Source: Algoriphagus faecimaris
GTDB taxonomy: Bacteria > Bacteroidota > Bacteroidia > Cytophagales > Cyclobacteriaceae
NCBI RefSeq assembly: GCF_900101705.1
Contig: NZ_FNAC01000034.1
Span: 1-53,900, forward strand
DNA: 53,900 bases
Reading direction: 5' to 3'
Shown: piece by piece, positions 16,658 through 26,220 of the stretch
How the letters are laid out: every line of letters begins with the position of its first letter
Position numbering within the stretch: position 1 is the stretch's first letter
Notes under the pieces: model-generated
The model's database searches: none
Told to the model about the DNA's origin: nothing
The model's input: only the letters and a program-made list of their open reading frames with translations
Position numbers and translations under genes: made by a program

Positions 16658-19180
16658 ATGGCTCAAGGAGAACACGAGAACATTATACCCATTAACATTA
16701 CTGAGGAAATGCGCGGTGCTTACATCGATTATTCGATGTCGGTTATTGTTTCAAGAGCGCTTCCTGATGTCCGAGATGGACTGAAACCCGTTCACCGAAG
16801 AATTCTCTTCGGAATGCAAGAGCTGGGTGTTTTGCACAACAAATCGTACAAAAAATCGGCGAGAATTGTCGGTGAAGTATTAGGTAAGTATCACCCCCAC
16901 GGAGATTCGGCAGTGTACGAAACCATGGTTCGTATGGCTCAACCTTGGTCTCTTCGCTACCCTTTGGTAGACGGTCAAGGTAACTTTGGCTCTGTAGATG
17001 GAGACAATGCCGCAGCGATGCGATATACTGAGGCTAGACTAAGACGAATCGCAGAGGAATTACTGATAGATATCAATAAGGAAACGGTTGATTTTCAATT
17101 CAACTTTGATGATTCCTTGAAAGAACCTGTAGTCTTACCAGCTAAGGTTCCTGCTTTGCTTCTCAATGGTGCATCAGGTATTGCCGTTGGTATGGCTACC
17201 AATATGGCCCCACACAATCTAGGAGAAGTCATAGACGGTATCACAGCTTACATTGATAATAGAGATATTACCATTCCAGAATTGATGGAGCATATTGTTG
17301 CCCCTGATTTTCCTACAGGTGGAATCATATACGGATACAATGGAGTGAAAGCTGCCTTTGAAACAGGTAGAGGTAGAATTGTGGTCCGAGGAAAGGCCAA
17401 TGTAGAGACCAAAGAAAATGGAAATAAGGAGATGATTATCATCACTGAGATTCCATATATGGTCAACAAAGCAAATATGGTGGAAAAAACCGCTGCTTTG
17501 ATCAATGAAAAGAAGATAGACGGGATTTCAGCGATTCGTGATGAATCCGATCGATCAGGAATGCGAATTGTCTATGAATTGAAGCGAGATGCCATTTCTA
17601 ATGTAGTATTAAATAATCTATACAAGCATACTCAGCTTCAGACTTCATTTTCAGTAAATAATGTGGCTCTCGTAAAAGGGAGACCGCAAACTTTAAATCT
17701 CAAAGATCTTATCGTTCACTATGTCAATCACCGACATGAGGTAGTGGTCAGAAGAACTGAATACGAACTTAGAGAAGCGGAGAAGCGAGCACATATTCTA
17801 GAGGGTTACTTAATTGCTTTGGATCACTTGGATGAAGTGATTGCCTTGATTAGGAACTCTGCTGACCCTGAAACTGCGAGAAATGGTTTGATCGAGCGCT
17901 TTGAATTGAGTGAGATTCAGGCAAGAGCTATCTTGGACATGAGATTGCAGCGATTGACTGGAATGGAGAGGGATAAAATCCTCCAGGAATACAAAGAAAT
18001 AATGGCACTAATCGAAGAGTTGAAAGAGATTCTTGCCAATGAAGACAAGCGGATGGAAATCATCAAAACGGAACTTCAAGAAATGAAGGACCGTTATGCA
18101 GATGATCGTCGAACTGAAATCGAGCATAATGCAGAGGATTTTAGCTACGAGGATATGATTCCAAATGAGGAAGTAATTATCACTGTCTCGCATCAAGGTT
18201 ATGTCAAGCGTACCGCCCTCACTGAGTATAAAACTCAAGGTAGAGGTGGAGTAGGTTCTCGAGGTGTGAGTACCAAAGAGGATGATTTTACGGAGTATTT
18301 ATTTACGGCTTCTACTCACAATTACTTATTGATCTTCACCGATAAAGGGAAACTTTTCTGGCTGAAGACCTATGCTATTCCTGAAGGGGGAAAAACATCA
18401 AAAGGAAGGCCAATCCAAAACTTGATTAATATCCAAGCCGATGATAAGATCCGATCCATCATTCAGGTGGATGATCTCAATGATTTGGATTATGTTAATA
18501 ATCACTTCCTGATCATGGTGACGAAGCGTGGTATTATCAAGAAGACTACTTTGGAACAATATAGCCGACCTCGATCAAACGGTATCATTGCGCTGAATAT
18601 CCGTGAGGATGATCAGCTGGTCAATGTGGATATGACCAATGGTAGTCAGCACATAGTCATCGCTGCAAAATCTGGACGAGCTATTCATTTCCCAGAATCT
18701 GCTGTAAGGCCAATGGGAAGAACTGCCACTGGTGTAAAAGCGATAACCTTAACAGATGTTAATGACTATGTAATTGGCATGGTATGTGCCTCAGAGGAAA
18801 ATGCAACCCTACTAGTAGTGTCCGAGAAAGGATACGGAAAACGCTCCAGCCTCGATGAATACAGAATCACCAATCGTGGGGGTAAAGGAGTTAAAGCCAT
18901 GAATACCACCGAAAAGACAGGCTACTTAGTGGCTATCAAAGAAGTGGTAGACTCTGATGATCTGATGATCATAAATAAGTCTGGAATTACGATCAGGATT
19001 TCTGTGAATGCACTTCGAATAATGGGAAGGGCAACTCAAGGAGTAAGATTGATTAAAGTCGGAGAAGGAGATGAGATTTCTTCCGTTGAAAAAATTTCTG
19101 CCGAAGAAGTAGAAGAAAATTCAGATTCTTCGGAAATTGCAGATAATTCTTCTGAGGAATCTGAAGAAAATAAGGATTAA
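16658..19180 (+). CDS. gyrA: DNA gyrase subunit A
   Basis: An 840-residue type IIA topoisomerase subunit that cuts and rejoins DNA; with GyrB it introduces negative supercoils. Active-site Tyr123 lies in A-M-R-Y-T-E-A-R-L. The quinolone-resistance region reads [11 protein letters not shown], with Ser84 and Glu88 at the positions of E. coli Ser83 and Asp87, so no classical resistance substitution is seen. In the C-terminal beta-pinwheel the GyrA-box position reads Q-G-R-G-G-V-G instead of Q-R-R-G-G-K-G, while a later blade carries N-R-G-G-K-G. The tail is acidic. The length and blade pattern favour GyrA over ParC. Confidence 0.95.
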   Translation: MAQGEHENIIPINITEEMRGAYIDYSMSVIVSRALPDVRDGLKPVHRRILFGMQELGVLHNKSYKKSARIVGEVLGKYHPHGDSAVYETMVRMAQPWSLRYPLVDGQGNFGSVDGDNAAAMRYTEARLRRIAEELLIDINKETVDFQFNFDDSLKEPVVLPAKVPALLLNGASGIAVGMATNMAPHNLGEVIDGITAYIDNRDITIPELMEHIVAPDFPTGGIIYGYNGVKAAFETGRGRIVVRGKANVETKENGNKEMIIITEIPYMVNKANMVEKTAALINEKKIDGISAIRDESDRSGMRIVYELKRDAISNVVLNNLYKHTQLQTSFSVNNVALVKGRPQTLNLKDLIVHYVNHRHEVVVRRTEYELREAEKRAHILEGYLIALDHLDEVIALIRNSADPETARNGLIERFELSEIQARAILDMRLQRLTGMERDKILQEYKEIMALIEELKEILANEDKRMEIIKTELQEMKDRYADDRRTEIEHNAEDFSYEDMIPNEEVIITVSHQGYVKRTALTEYKTQGRGGVGSRGVSTKEDDFTEYLFTASTHNYLLIFTDKGKLFWLKTYAIPEGGKTSKGRPIQNLINIQADDKIRSIIQVDDLNDLDYVNNHFLIMVTKRGIIKKTTLEQYSRPRSNGIIALNIREDDQLVNVDMTNGSQHIVIAAKSGRAIHFPESAVRPMGRTATGVKAITLTDVNDYVIGMVCASEENATLLVVSEKGYGKRSSLDEYRITNRGGKGVKAMNTTEKTGYLVAIKEVVDSDDLMIINKSGITIRISVNALRIMGRATQGVRLIKVGEGDEISSVEKISAEEVEENSDSSEIADNSSEESEENKD

Positions 19181-19207
19181 CCAAACAATAAAACATAAAC
19201 GCAAATA

Positions 19208-20413
19208 ATGAAGAAGCTAATTCTATCGATAGCTTTGGTCGGAATCACGGCCTTTGCTTTTGGACAAAAGAAAGTAGTGCGTTCTGCTAGCAAAAACTTC
19301 AAATCTGGAGATATCGAGGCAGCGCTTACTGATATTAATGCCGCTATTCAGGACCCGGAAACAGGCTCTGATCCAGAGACTTATCTACTGAAGGCTCAGA
19401 TTGAACTGAAAAAATTCGGTTCTGATTCATCCAACACCATGGAAAATCTTGCTGTAGGTGAAGCTGCTTTGGAAACTTTCTTTAAGACTTTCGAAATGGC
19501 AGGTTCCGATAAGGAGAATGGTTTAGGCGAGGATATTTATGAAGAAGATCTTCCTGGTGTACCAGATAATCTTCGTCCCTATTCCATACTTACCTTGAAA
19601 AATACGGCTTTTGATAAGGCTATCATACAGTACAATGAGGAAGATTATGAAATGGCTTATGAGTTTTTCAACTTAGCGGGAGAAATCGACAAGTCTGATT
19701 CTACTATCCATTACAATGCAGGTTTCCTTGCCAATGACCTGGGGAGATACGACGATGCCAAAAAGCATTTCACTTATCTATTTGACATTCCAGAGTACAA
19801 TAAGCTGAATGCTTACTACTTCATGGTGCAGATTCTAAGTACAGAAGAAGACCCTGAAGGTGCTTATGAAATCATTCAGCAAGCCAAAGAAGAGTACCCA
19901 AGTGATAAAGTACTTGCTGAATATGAAATTCAGTTGCTGCTGCAATTGAACAAAATGGATGAGGCAATGGCTCAAATCAAAGAGGCATTGAAAAACGATC
20001 CCGAAAACACTGCGATTCTTTTGAGATCAGGATATTTGAAAGAGCAGTCAGGTGATATTGAAGGAGCTTTGGCAGATTATCAGAAGTCAGTAGAAATCGA
20101 CCCTGATTTCTACGAAGGAAATTATTATTCTGGAGCTTTGATGCTGGAAATTTCCAGAGGTATTCTTGCAGAATTAAACGGACTTTCTGACGAAGAGTGG
20201 GAAGCTAGATCCGAAGAAATGGGTAATAAGGCTAATCAGTATTACGAAGATGCTGTTCCGTATTTCGAAAAGTCTCTAGAAATTCGTCCTGATGATACAG
20301 ACATCATGGGTATCTTATTCCAAATTCATACTCGTCTTCAAAATGAAGCAGAGGCTGAGAAATACAATCAAAAGCTGATTGAGCTTCTCGGACCAAACTG
20401 GATGGAAGGATAA
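19208..20413 (+). CDS. exported tetratricopeptide repeat protein
   Basis: A 401-residue protein 27 bases after gyrA. It begins with a signal peptide (cleavage near A-F-G-Q) and then carries about six TPR units, for example D-P-E-N-T-A-I-L-L-R-S-G-Y-L-K-E-Q and Y-E-G-N-Y-Y-S-G-A-L-M. TPR repeats mediate protein-protein contacts. The mature protein is acidic and should be periplasmic. Because only a short gap and no terminator separate it from gyrA, it is probably co-transcribed, though no functional link to gyrase is known. Confidence 0.85.
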   Translation: MKKLILSIALVGITAFAFGQKKVVRSASKNFKSGDIEAALTDINAAIQDPETGSDPETYLLKAQIELKKFGSDSSNTMENLAVGEAALETFFKTFEMAGSDKENGLGEDIYEEDLPGVPDNLRPYSILTLKNTAFDKAIIQYNEEDYEMAYEFFNLAGEIDKSDSTIHYNAGFLANDLGRYDDAKKHFTYLFDIPEYNKLNAYYFMVQILSTEEDPEGAYEIIQQAKEEYPSDKVLAEYEIQLLLQLNKMDEAMAQIKEALKNDPENTAILLRSGYLKEQSGDIEGALADYQKSVEIDPDFYEGNYYSGALMLEISRGILAELNGLSDEEWEARSEEMGNKANQYYEDAVPYFEKSLEIRPDDTDIMGILFQIHTRLQNEAEAEKYNQKLIELLGPNWMEG

Positions 20414-20436
20414 TTTAAACCAATCAAAAAAAAATG

Positions 20437-20467
20437 AAGGTTGTCTCTGTTGAGGCAACCTTTTTTT
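20437..20467 (+). terminator. intrinsic terminator after the gyrA unit
   Basis: AAGGTTGTCT (20437-20446), a six-base loop, AGGCAACC (20453-20460) and a run of seven T. Confidence 0.85.
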
Positions 20468-20581
20468 GTGCTTTAAATCACAGAAGACAATAACATTTTT
20501 TGAGTTATTGGTTTTATTCTATTTAATAGGCAACTTTATTTATTCAAACCTATTATTCTTTTAATTTTCAACCCCTATTGT

Positions 20582-22192
20582 ATGAAGGAATTACAATTCC
20601 CAAAAGAAGATCAAATACCGGAGTCCTTTCGGTTGATCGAACCCATTCGTCAAAACACCTACCTTTCCAACGGACTGATGAAGGTATGGAAAGGTAAGTC
20701 CCATGATGTTTTTTCTCCAGTATGCTTAGAGAAAAAAACAGGCCCTACTCGGGTACTAGTGGGTTCTTACCCTGTCTGTGGCGAAAAGGAAGCGCTGGAA
20801 GCACTGGATGCCGCCGAAAATGCCTACGATAACGGACGAGGTGAATGGCCTACTATGTCAGTGGCCGATAGGATCAAATGCATTGAGAAATTTACTCAGC
20901 GGATGATCGAAAAGAGAGAAGAAGTGGCGAAGCTGATCCTTTGGGAGATTGGGAAGTCCTATACCGATTCCTTGAAGGAATTCGACCGTACTGTAGAATA
21001 CATTTATGCGACGGTTGATGCATTGAAAGATCTGGATAGGCAATCCTCCGGTTTTCAGATAGTAGATGGGATTGCAGCACAAATCAGAAGATCACCGCTG
21101 GGTGTGGTCTTATGTATGGGGCCATTTAATTACCCTCTTAACGAGACCTATACTACTTTAATTCCTGCTTTGATCATGGGGAATACGGTGCTTTTCAAAC
21201 CACCAAAGCATGGCTCCCTGTTACATTTTCCACTATTGGAAGCCTTTGCAGAATGCTTTCCAAAGGGAGTAGTCAATTCTGTTTATGGTAGGGGAGCGGA
21301 TATTATTCCTCCCTTGATGAAGTCAGGTAGGATCAATGTACTGACCCTGATTGGTTCTAGTAAGGTGGCGGATCAATTGAAAAAATTACATCCCAAAGTC
21401 AATCGATTGAGGGCTATATTGGGTTTAGATGCCAAAAATGCGGCTATTGTGACAGCCAATGCAGATTTGGATCAAGCGGTGAAAGAATGCATCACAGGCG
21501 CCTTGTCCTTCAATGGTCAACGCTGTACCGCTCTTAAAATTATTTTTGTTCACAAGTCAGTAGTAGATGAATTCAATCAGAAGCTGGTAGCAGCCATTGG
21601 AAAACTGAAGGTGGGAATGCCTTGGGAAGACGGTGTTAATATCACCCCACTTCCCGAACCTCAAAAACCCATTTATCTTCAAGACTGTCTGAAAGATGCA
21701 CTAAAACACGGGGCCAAGGTGCTTAATGAAAATGGGGGAGAAGTCAATGAATCTTTTGTCTATCCTGCGGTAATTTACCCCGTGACCGAAAAAATGAAAT
21801 TGTATCGAGAGGAGCAATTCGGTCCGATTATTCCGGTGTTGCCCTTTTTGAGGATAGAGGAACCAATAGACTATCTTATCGATTCGCCGCATGGACAGCA
21901 AGTAAGCTTGTTTAGCAGTGACTCTGAGGAATTGGCAAAATTGATCGATCCCCTGGTCAATCAAGTAAGTAGGGTCAATATCAACTCCCAATGTCAGAGA
22001 GGACCTGATGTCTTTCCGTTTACAGGTAGAAAAGACAGTGCAGAAGGTACCCTCTCCGTCTCTGATGCTTTGAGATCTTTCAGTATTCGATCACTTGTAG
22101 CGGCAAAGCTTACCGAAGAAAATAAGCACCTTTTGAATGAAATTATCACAGACCAAGAATCAAACTTTTTGAGTACAAAATTTATTTTCTAA
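20582..22192 (+). CDS. gapN: NADP-dependent glyceraldehyde-3-phosphate dehydrogenase-like aldehyde dehydrogenase
   Basis: A 536-residue aldehyde dehydrogenase of the GapN type, which oxidises glyceraldehyde 3-phosphate directly to 3-phosphoglycerate with NADP and no ATP gain. Visible: M-G-P-F-N-Y-P with Asn183, and the catalytic Cys315 in N-G-Q-R-C-T-A. The usual E-L-G-G block that carries the general-base glutamate reads I-L-G-L-D-A-K (279-285) here, so that residue is replaced. The protein is longer than the usual 475-490 residues at both ends. The GapN assignment rests on G-Q-R-C-T-A and overall pattern; another phosphorylated aldehyde is possible. Single-gene unit with its own terminator. 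Confidence 0.75.
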   Translation: MKELQFPKEDQIPESFRLIEPIRQNTYLSNGLMKVWKGKSHDVFSPVCLEKKTGPTRVLVGSYPVCGEKEALEALDAAENAYDNGRGEWPTMSVADRIKCIEKFTQRMIEKREEVAKLILWEIGKSYTDSLKEFDRTVEYIYATVDALKDLDRQSSGFQIVDGIAAQIRRSPLGVVLCMGPFNYPLNETYTTLIPALIMGNTVLFKPPKHGSLLHFPLLEAFAECFPKGVVNSVYGRGADIIPPLMKSGRINVLTLIGSSKVADQLKKLHPKVNRLRAILGLDAKNAAIVTANADLDQAVKECITGALSFNGQRCTALKIIFVHKSVVDEFNQKLVAAIGKLKVGMPWEDGVNITPLPEPQKPIYLQDCLKDALKHGAKVLNENGGEVNESFVYPAVIYPVTEKMKLYREEQFGPIIPVLPFLRIEEPIDYLIDSPHGQQVSLFSSDSEELAKLIDPLVNQVSRVNINSQCQRGPDVFPFTGRKDSAEGTLSVSDALRSFSIRSLVAAKLTEENKHLLNEIITDQESNFLSTKFIF

Positions 22193-22198
22193 ACAATA

Positions 22199-22229
22199 GG
22201 GCCGGGTGAATCAAATCTCCCGGCCTTTT
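22199..22229 (+). terminator. intrinsic terminator
   Basis: GGCCGGG (22200-22206) pairs with CCCGGCC (22219-22225) across a 12-base loop, followed by TTTT. The GC-rich stem is strong, though the T-run is short. Confidence 0.75.
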
Positions 22230-22263
22230 CGTAGGTATCGATATTCGGTATTTATTTCTCAGC

Positions 22264-23388
22264 ATGCGTTTGTTAGTTAAGTTTTGTAGCGGTTTTCTTT
22301 TATTTTTTCTAATCAGCTTTTCGGCAAAAAGTCAGCTAAAAAATCAGCGGATCATTGAGGCATCCTATGAATCTGGCCCTCTCGTAAGCAATGGCAAAGA
22401 ATGGGCCGATGAGGTCAAAGATTTAGTTTCTTATCGAGGAATAGATGTGAGATTTGGTTGGAGAAAAGTGTCTTCGGATTATTACGCTCAGCTGTATCGG
22501 TACCCTACTTATGGTTTGGGTTTTACGATGGCGATTCCCTACTATTCAGAGATAGGTAGGCCACAGTCCATTTACGCTTTTGGAGAATTTCCTTTTTCGA
22601 GAAAGCGAATGGAAAGGAAGTTTAACTTTTCCTATTTTGGGCAAATCGGCTTGGGGTTTAACCTTAACCCCTATGATTCGCTCGATAACCCACTCAATCA
22701 ATACATTGGATCGGAGGTTAATGCTTATGTACAGCTTGGCTTGAAAGCCAATTATCAAATAAGTAAGCGGATTGATCTTTTCTCTACTTTGGGGCTAAAG
22801 CACTATTCGAACGGCTCTACACGTAAACCAAATGCAGGAATTAATTTGATTCCTCTATCGCTTGGAATGAGGTATCGTTTGGAACCGGCCACCTTACCCA
22901 AAGAATCAGAACAGGCAGCTCTGCCCCCACGGTTATCTAAGAATTTCTTGGATATTAGCTTTTCTGGAGGGATTAAAAACTATGTGATAGAAGAGCCTTC
23001 CTATTTTAGAGGAGGAATGGGACTGACCTATCTTAGGGATGGAGGTGTTAAATATCGTTATGGGGTAGGGCTAGATGTTTTTTATGCAGGAGGATTAGAC
23101 AGGCGGTTTCCTGATGAGGTTTTCGAGTTGAGAGATAAGTTTTCTCTGGCAGTTATAGCAGCTTGGGAATGGAAGCTGAATGAGAGGTTATATGTCCCCA
23201 TAGCCTTTGGTGCCTATATACATCGAAATGAGATCAATCAAGAGTCTACTTGGTTTTATGAGCGGATTGGAATTCGTTATAGATTTTTTGATCAGCTTTT
23301 TGGAGGGTTCCAAATTAAAGCTCACAAAGTCAAAGCTGATTTTTTTGAATTTACGGTCGGTTATCGGTTCTCTGAGTTACATAATTAA
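22264..23388 (+). CDS. PagL-like lipid A 3-O-deacylase / acyloxyacyl hydrolase family outer-membrane protein
   Basis: A 374-residue protein with a signal peptide (cleavage near K-S-Q) and beta-barrel strands throughout. The segment G-L-K-H-Y-S-N-G-S with His180 and Ser182, followed by N-A-G-I-N, matches the catalytic H-x-S-N motif of PagL, an outer-membrane enzyme that removes an acyl chain from lipid A. The PagL-like part occupies roughly residues 50-215; the C-terminal 150 residues form a further barrel-like region ending V-G-Y-R-F. It would act in the outer membrane. Lipid A as substrate is inferred from the family. Confidence 0.7.
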   Translation: MRLLVKFCSGFLLFFLISFSAKSQLKNQRIIEASYESGPLVSNGKEWADEVKDLVSYRGIDVRFGWRKVSSDYYAQLYRYPTYGLGFTMAIPYYSEIGRPQSIYAFGEFPFSRKRMERKFNFSYFGQIGLGFNLNPYDSLDNPLNQYIGSEVNAYVQLGLKANYQISKRIDLFSTLGLKHYSNGSTRKPNAGINLIPLSLGMRYRLEPATLPKESEQAALPPRLSKNFLDISFSGGIKNYVIEEPSYFRGGMGLTYLRDGGVKYRYGVGLDVFYAGGLDRRFPDEVFELRDKFSLAVIAAWEWKLNERLYVPIAFGAYIHRNEINQESTWFYERIGIRYRFFDQLFGGFQIKAHKVKADFFEFTVGYRFSELHN

Positions 23389-23647
23389 TCCTGTTTACTG
23401 CTAAGGAAAACGGCTTCTACTTTGTGGATTTTTACCATTTTGATGAAGTCGACCATCTTACCAAGATTAATTTTTCTCGTGAACCACCTTAAAATTTTGG
23501 TATTTGGATATGCTGGAAATCGATGGATGTTGAAGGTATTTTCACTCTATCCAGTTGAAATTTAAAAGAAAACATCTCCACTGGTCACAAAAAATTTTTA
23601 TTTGATAGATGCTTCGGCTAGTTTCGAATGGAATAGCTACTCCATCT

Positions 23648-26116
23648 ATGATAAACCCAAAGTTGATGAAATGGATCCTGACGTTTTGGTTGGGATGCGT
23701 GATTCATAATGTACAAGCTCAGTCGCTTTCTGCTTCTGAAATCTATCATGAACTTTTAAAATTCGCCGAAACCAAGCGAGTGCTATATGTAGCCGCTCAT
23801 CCGGATGATGAGAATACGCGACTGATCGCCTACTTGGCCAATGAGGAAAAGGCTGCAGTTGGTTACCTCAGTCTGACTAGAGGTGACGGAGGCCAAAACC
23901 TAATTGGTTCCGAATTGGGCATTGGTCTAGGTCAGATACGGACTCAAGAATTGCTCAAAGCAAGGGAAACAGATGGTGGAAGACAATTTTTTACCCGAGC
24001 AAAAGATTTTGGGTTTAGTAAAAATCCTGATGAGACCCTTGGTAATTGGGAAAAAGAGGTGATTCTTTCTGATGTGGTATGGGTGATTCGTCGATTTAGA
24101 CCTGATATCATTATCACACGATTCAATACGATTCCTGGAGTCACTCATGGGCATCATACTACTTCAGCATTGCTAGCTGAGGAAGCATTTGATCTAGCAG
24201 GGGATCCTCAAGCTTTTCCTGAGCAGTTCAAGTGGGTACAACCCTGGTCTCCTAAAAGAATTTTCTGGAATGCTTACAATTTCAGGGGAGAGTTTGAGCC
24301 GGAAGAGGGAGAAAAATACCATGAATTTCCTACAGGAAACTTCAATCCAATTTTGGGAAAAAGTTACTCTCAAATAGCAGCGGATAGTCGCACCATGCAC
24401 AAATCCCAAGGATTCGGATCTACGGCGGGAATCGGTGCAGCAGTTGATCATATTCAATTTATCAAGGGAGAACCTTTTGCAGAAAGTCCCTTTGAAGGGG
24501 TAGCAAGTAAATGGCTTCAGCTCGAGGAAGGTGAAGAGATCGAAAAGCAAATTCAAGAATTGATTAAGTCTTTTGAGTTTAGAAATCCATCTGAACTAAC
24601 CCAAGACCTTTTGGAGCTTAGAAAAAGACTCCTACAAGTTGATTCTTCAGAAACATGGCTTTTGGAAAAAAAATCAGCCATAGATCAACTCATCGTACAG
24701 GTGCTAGGTTTGGATTTCGAATTCAATAGCCGAAGTGAAACTGGTTTTCCAGGATCAGTCCTTCAAGGAGAGTTTGTTTTCAATAATCCAAGTGAGATCA
24801 AGGTAAAGGTAAGCTCACTTGAAGTCGAAAATCAAATGGTAAAAATGGACTCAGAAACTGAAGTCCTATCCAATCAGCCCCTTAGGCAACAAGTCAAGAT
24901 CACTATTCCAGAGGAGAGTGAATACTCCCAGCCGTATTGGCTCGAAGGATACCTCGATGGTCCTATGTACCCAATAGAGGATCAGTTGAAAATAGGAAAT
25001 GCCTTCAATTCGGCGGCTATTGCCGCTAGATTTCAATTGGTGATTGAAGGTCAGAATCTAAAGTTAGAGGCCCCTTTACAATACAAATTTAATGATCAAG
25101 TAGATGGAGAAATTAAGCAGCCTTTTGTCATTGTACCAGAAATAGACCTCTCCTTATCCAAGAGCACTGTTTTTAATCTGAAAAATAGCGCGGCAGAATT
25201 AACCGTAACAGTCAATTTTAGAGATCAGATTGTAGATGGTGAGTTGGGTTTTGAAGGTTTGGGTGCTGAGGAATTTAGGATTGTGCAAGTCAATGACGAT
25301 GCGATCAAAAAGCAACGAAAATATCAAGTTGAGTTTTTAAGAGGCAGTTCCGGGAAGAAAACGATCATTGCTAGATATCAGACTGCTGATGGGAAATTCT
25401 ACAATCAAATTACAAACAGAATTATTTACAAGCATATTCCAAATTTGATCTATTTCCAGCCGGCATCATTTTCTTTGATTCAGGCAGATTGGGAAATTTC
25501 GGGAGATCGTGTGGGCTACATTCCGGGAGCAGGGGATGATGTCCCACAGGTTTTACAGGCGCTAGGATATCCTGTCACAATGATTGGAGCTGGAGATTAT
25601 AATTTGGAATACCTTTCTCAATTTAAAACCATCCTAGTAGGAATCAGAGCTTATAATATCAATACAGACTTGGCTTCGAATCAGCAAATTATGATGGGCT
25701 ATGTACGCTCAGGCGGAAACCTCATTGTCCAATACAATACTTCCTCTCCGTTACTTACCAATCAATTAGGTCCCTATCCGTTTCAAATTACAAGGGATCG
25801 TGTTGCAGTAGAAACCGCTGAAGTATTGGCAGACTATAATCATCCTTTGCTTCAAGGTCCTAACCCTATTAAGCCCGAAGATTTTGATGATTGGGTTCAA
25901 GAGCGCGGATTATATTTTGCAGGAGAGTTGTCTGATCGATATACCTATCCGTTTACCATGAATGATCCCGGAGAAGACCCAAAGGTAGGTTCCTTGATAC
26001 AGGGGGAATATGGAGAAGGGACTTTTGTATATACTGGTTTGTCCTTTTTTAGGCAGTTGCCTGCTGGGGTTACCGGTGCTATCAAATTATTTATCAATCT
26101 AATCGAGCAGCCCTAA
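23648..26116 (+). CDS. secreted PIG-L family deacetylase with C-terminal ThuA/amidotransferase-like domain
   Basis: About 822 residues. The start at 23648 is chosen because it opens a signal peptide (L-M-K-W-I-L-T-F-W-L-G-C-V, cleavage at V-Q-A-Q); ATG 23609 and 23666 are alternatives. A TAGTTTCG -7-like element at 23619-23626 argues against 23609. The N-terminal domain is a zinc-dependent PIG-L deacetylase with A-H-P-D-D-E-N and the later H-G-H-H; the family removes acetyl groups from N-acetylglucosamine-type sugars. A central beta-rich part follows. The last 200 residues (V-G-Y-I-P-G-A-G-D-D-V onward, R-S-G-G-N-L-I-V-Q-Y) look like the ThuA or class I amidotransferase fold. It overlaps the next small gene by one base. 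Confidence 0.8.
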   Translation: MINPKLMKWILTFWLGCVIHNVQAQSLSASEIYHELLKFAETKRVLYVAAHPDDENTRLIAYLANEEKAAVGYLSLTRGDGGQNLIGSELGIGLGQIRTQELLKARETDGGRQFFTRAKDFGFSKNPDETLGNWEKEVILSDVVWVIRRFRPDIIITRFNTIPGVTHGHHTTSALLAEEAFDLAGDPQAFPEQFKWVQPWSPKRIFWNAYNFRGEFEPEEGEKYHEFPTGNFNPILGKSYSQIAADSRTMHKSQGFGSTAGIGAAVDHIQFIKGEPFAESPFEGVASKWLQLEEGEEIEKQIQELIKSFEFRNPSELTQDLLELRKRLLQVDSSETWLLEKKSAIDQLIVQVLGLDFEFNSRSETGFPGSVLQGEFVFNNPSEIKVKVSSLEVENQMVKMDSETEVLSNQPLRQQVKITIPEESEYSQPYWLEGYLDGPMYPIEDQLKIGNAFNSAAIAARFQLVIEGQNLKLEAPLQYKFNDQVDGEIKQPFVIVPEIDLSLSKSTVFNLKNSAAELTVTVNFRDQIVDGELGFEGLGAEEFRIVQVNDDAIKKQRKYQVEFLRGSSGKKTIIARYQTADGKFYNQITNRIIYKHIPNLIYFQPASFSLIQADWEISGDRVGYIPGAGDDVPQVLQALGYPVTMIGAGDYNLEYLSQFKTILVGIRAYNINTDLASNQQIMMGYVRSGGNLIVQYNTSSPLLTNQLGPYPFQITRDRVAVETAEVLADYNHPLLQGPNPIKPEDFDDWVQERGLYFAGELSDRYTYPFTMNDPGEDPKVGSLIQGEYGEGTFVYTGLSFFRQLPAGVTGAIKLFINLIEQP

Positions 26117-26220
26117 TGGAAGAAAAGAAAATGAATTGGAGAAATTTCTACATTGGGTTGATGGGTGTCCTGATACTTCTGATCACCCTGTTTTACTGGC
26201 TAATGACTAGCTTCTCATGA
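26116..26220 (+). CDS. 34-residue single-span membrane peptide
   Basis: A short ORF starts at ATG 26116, sharing one base with the stop of the deacetylase gene (TAATG), and ends with TGA at 26220, sharing four bases with the symporter start (ATGA). The product is M-E-E-K-K-M-N-W-R-N-F-Y, then a hydrophobic stretch of about 19 residues (13-31) and a short tail. Charged N-terminus followed by one membrane helix suggests an N-in orientation. The overlaps on both sides argue for a real, translationally coupled gene. It may be an accessory subunit of the symporter; no family was recognised. Confidence 0.6.
   Translation: MEEKKMNWRNFYIGLMGVLILLITLFYWLMTSFS

Noticed and set aside
23389..23608. A leftward open stretch ending V-E-A-V-F-L-S-S-K-Q-D between the PagL-like and deacetylase genes
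   Set aside because: Only 23 codons follow its ATG and no family was recognised; chance or a faint remnant.
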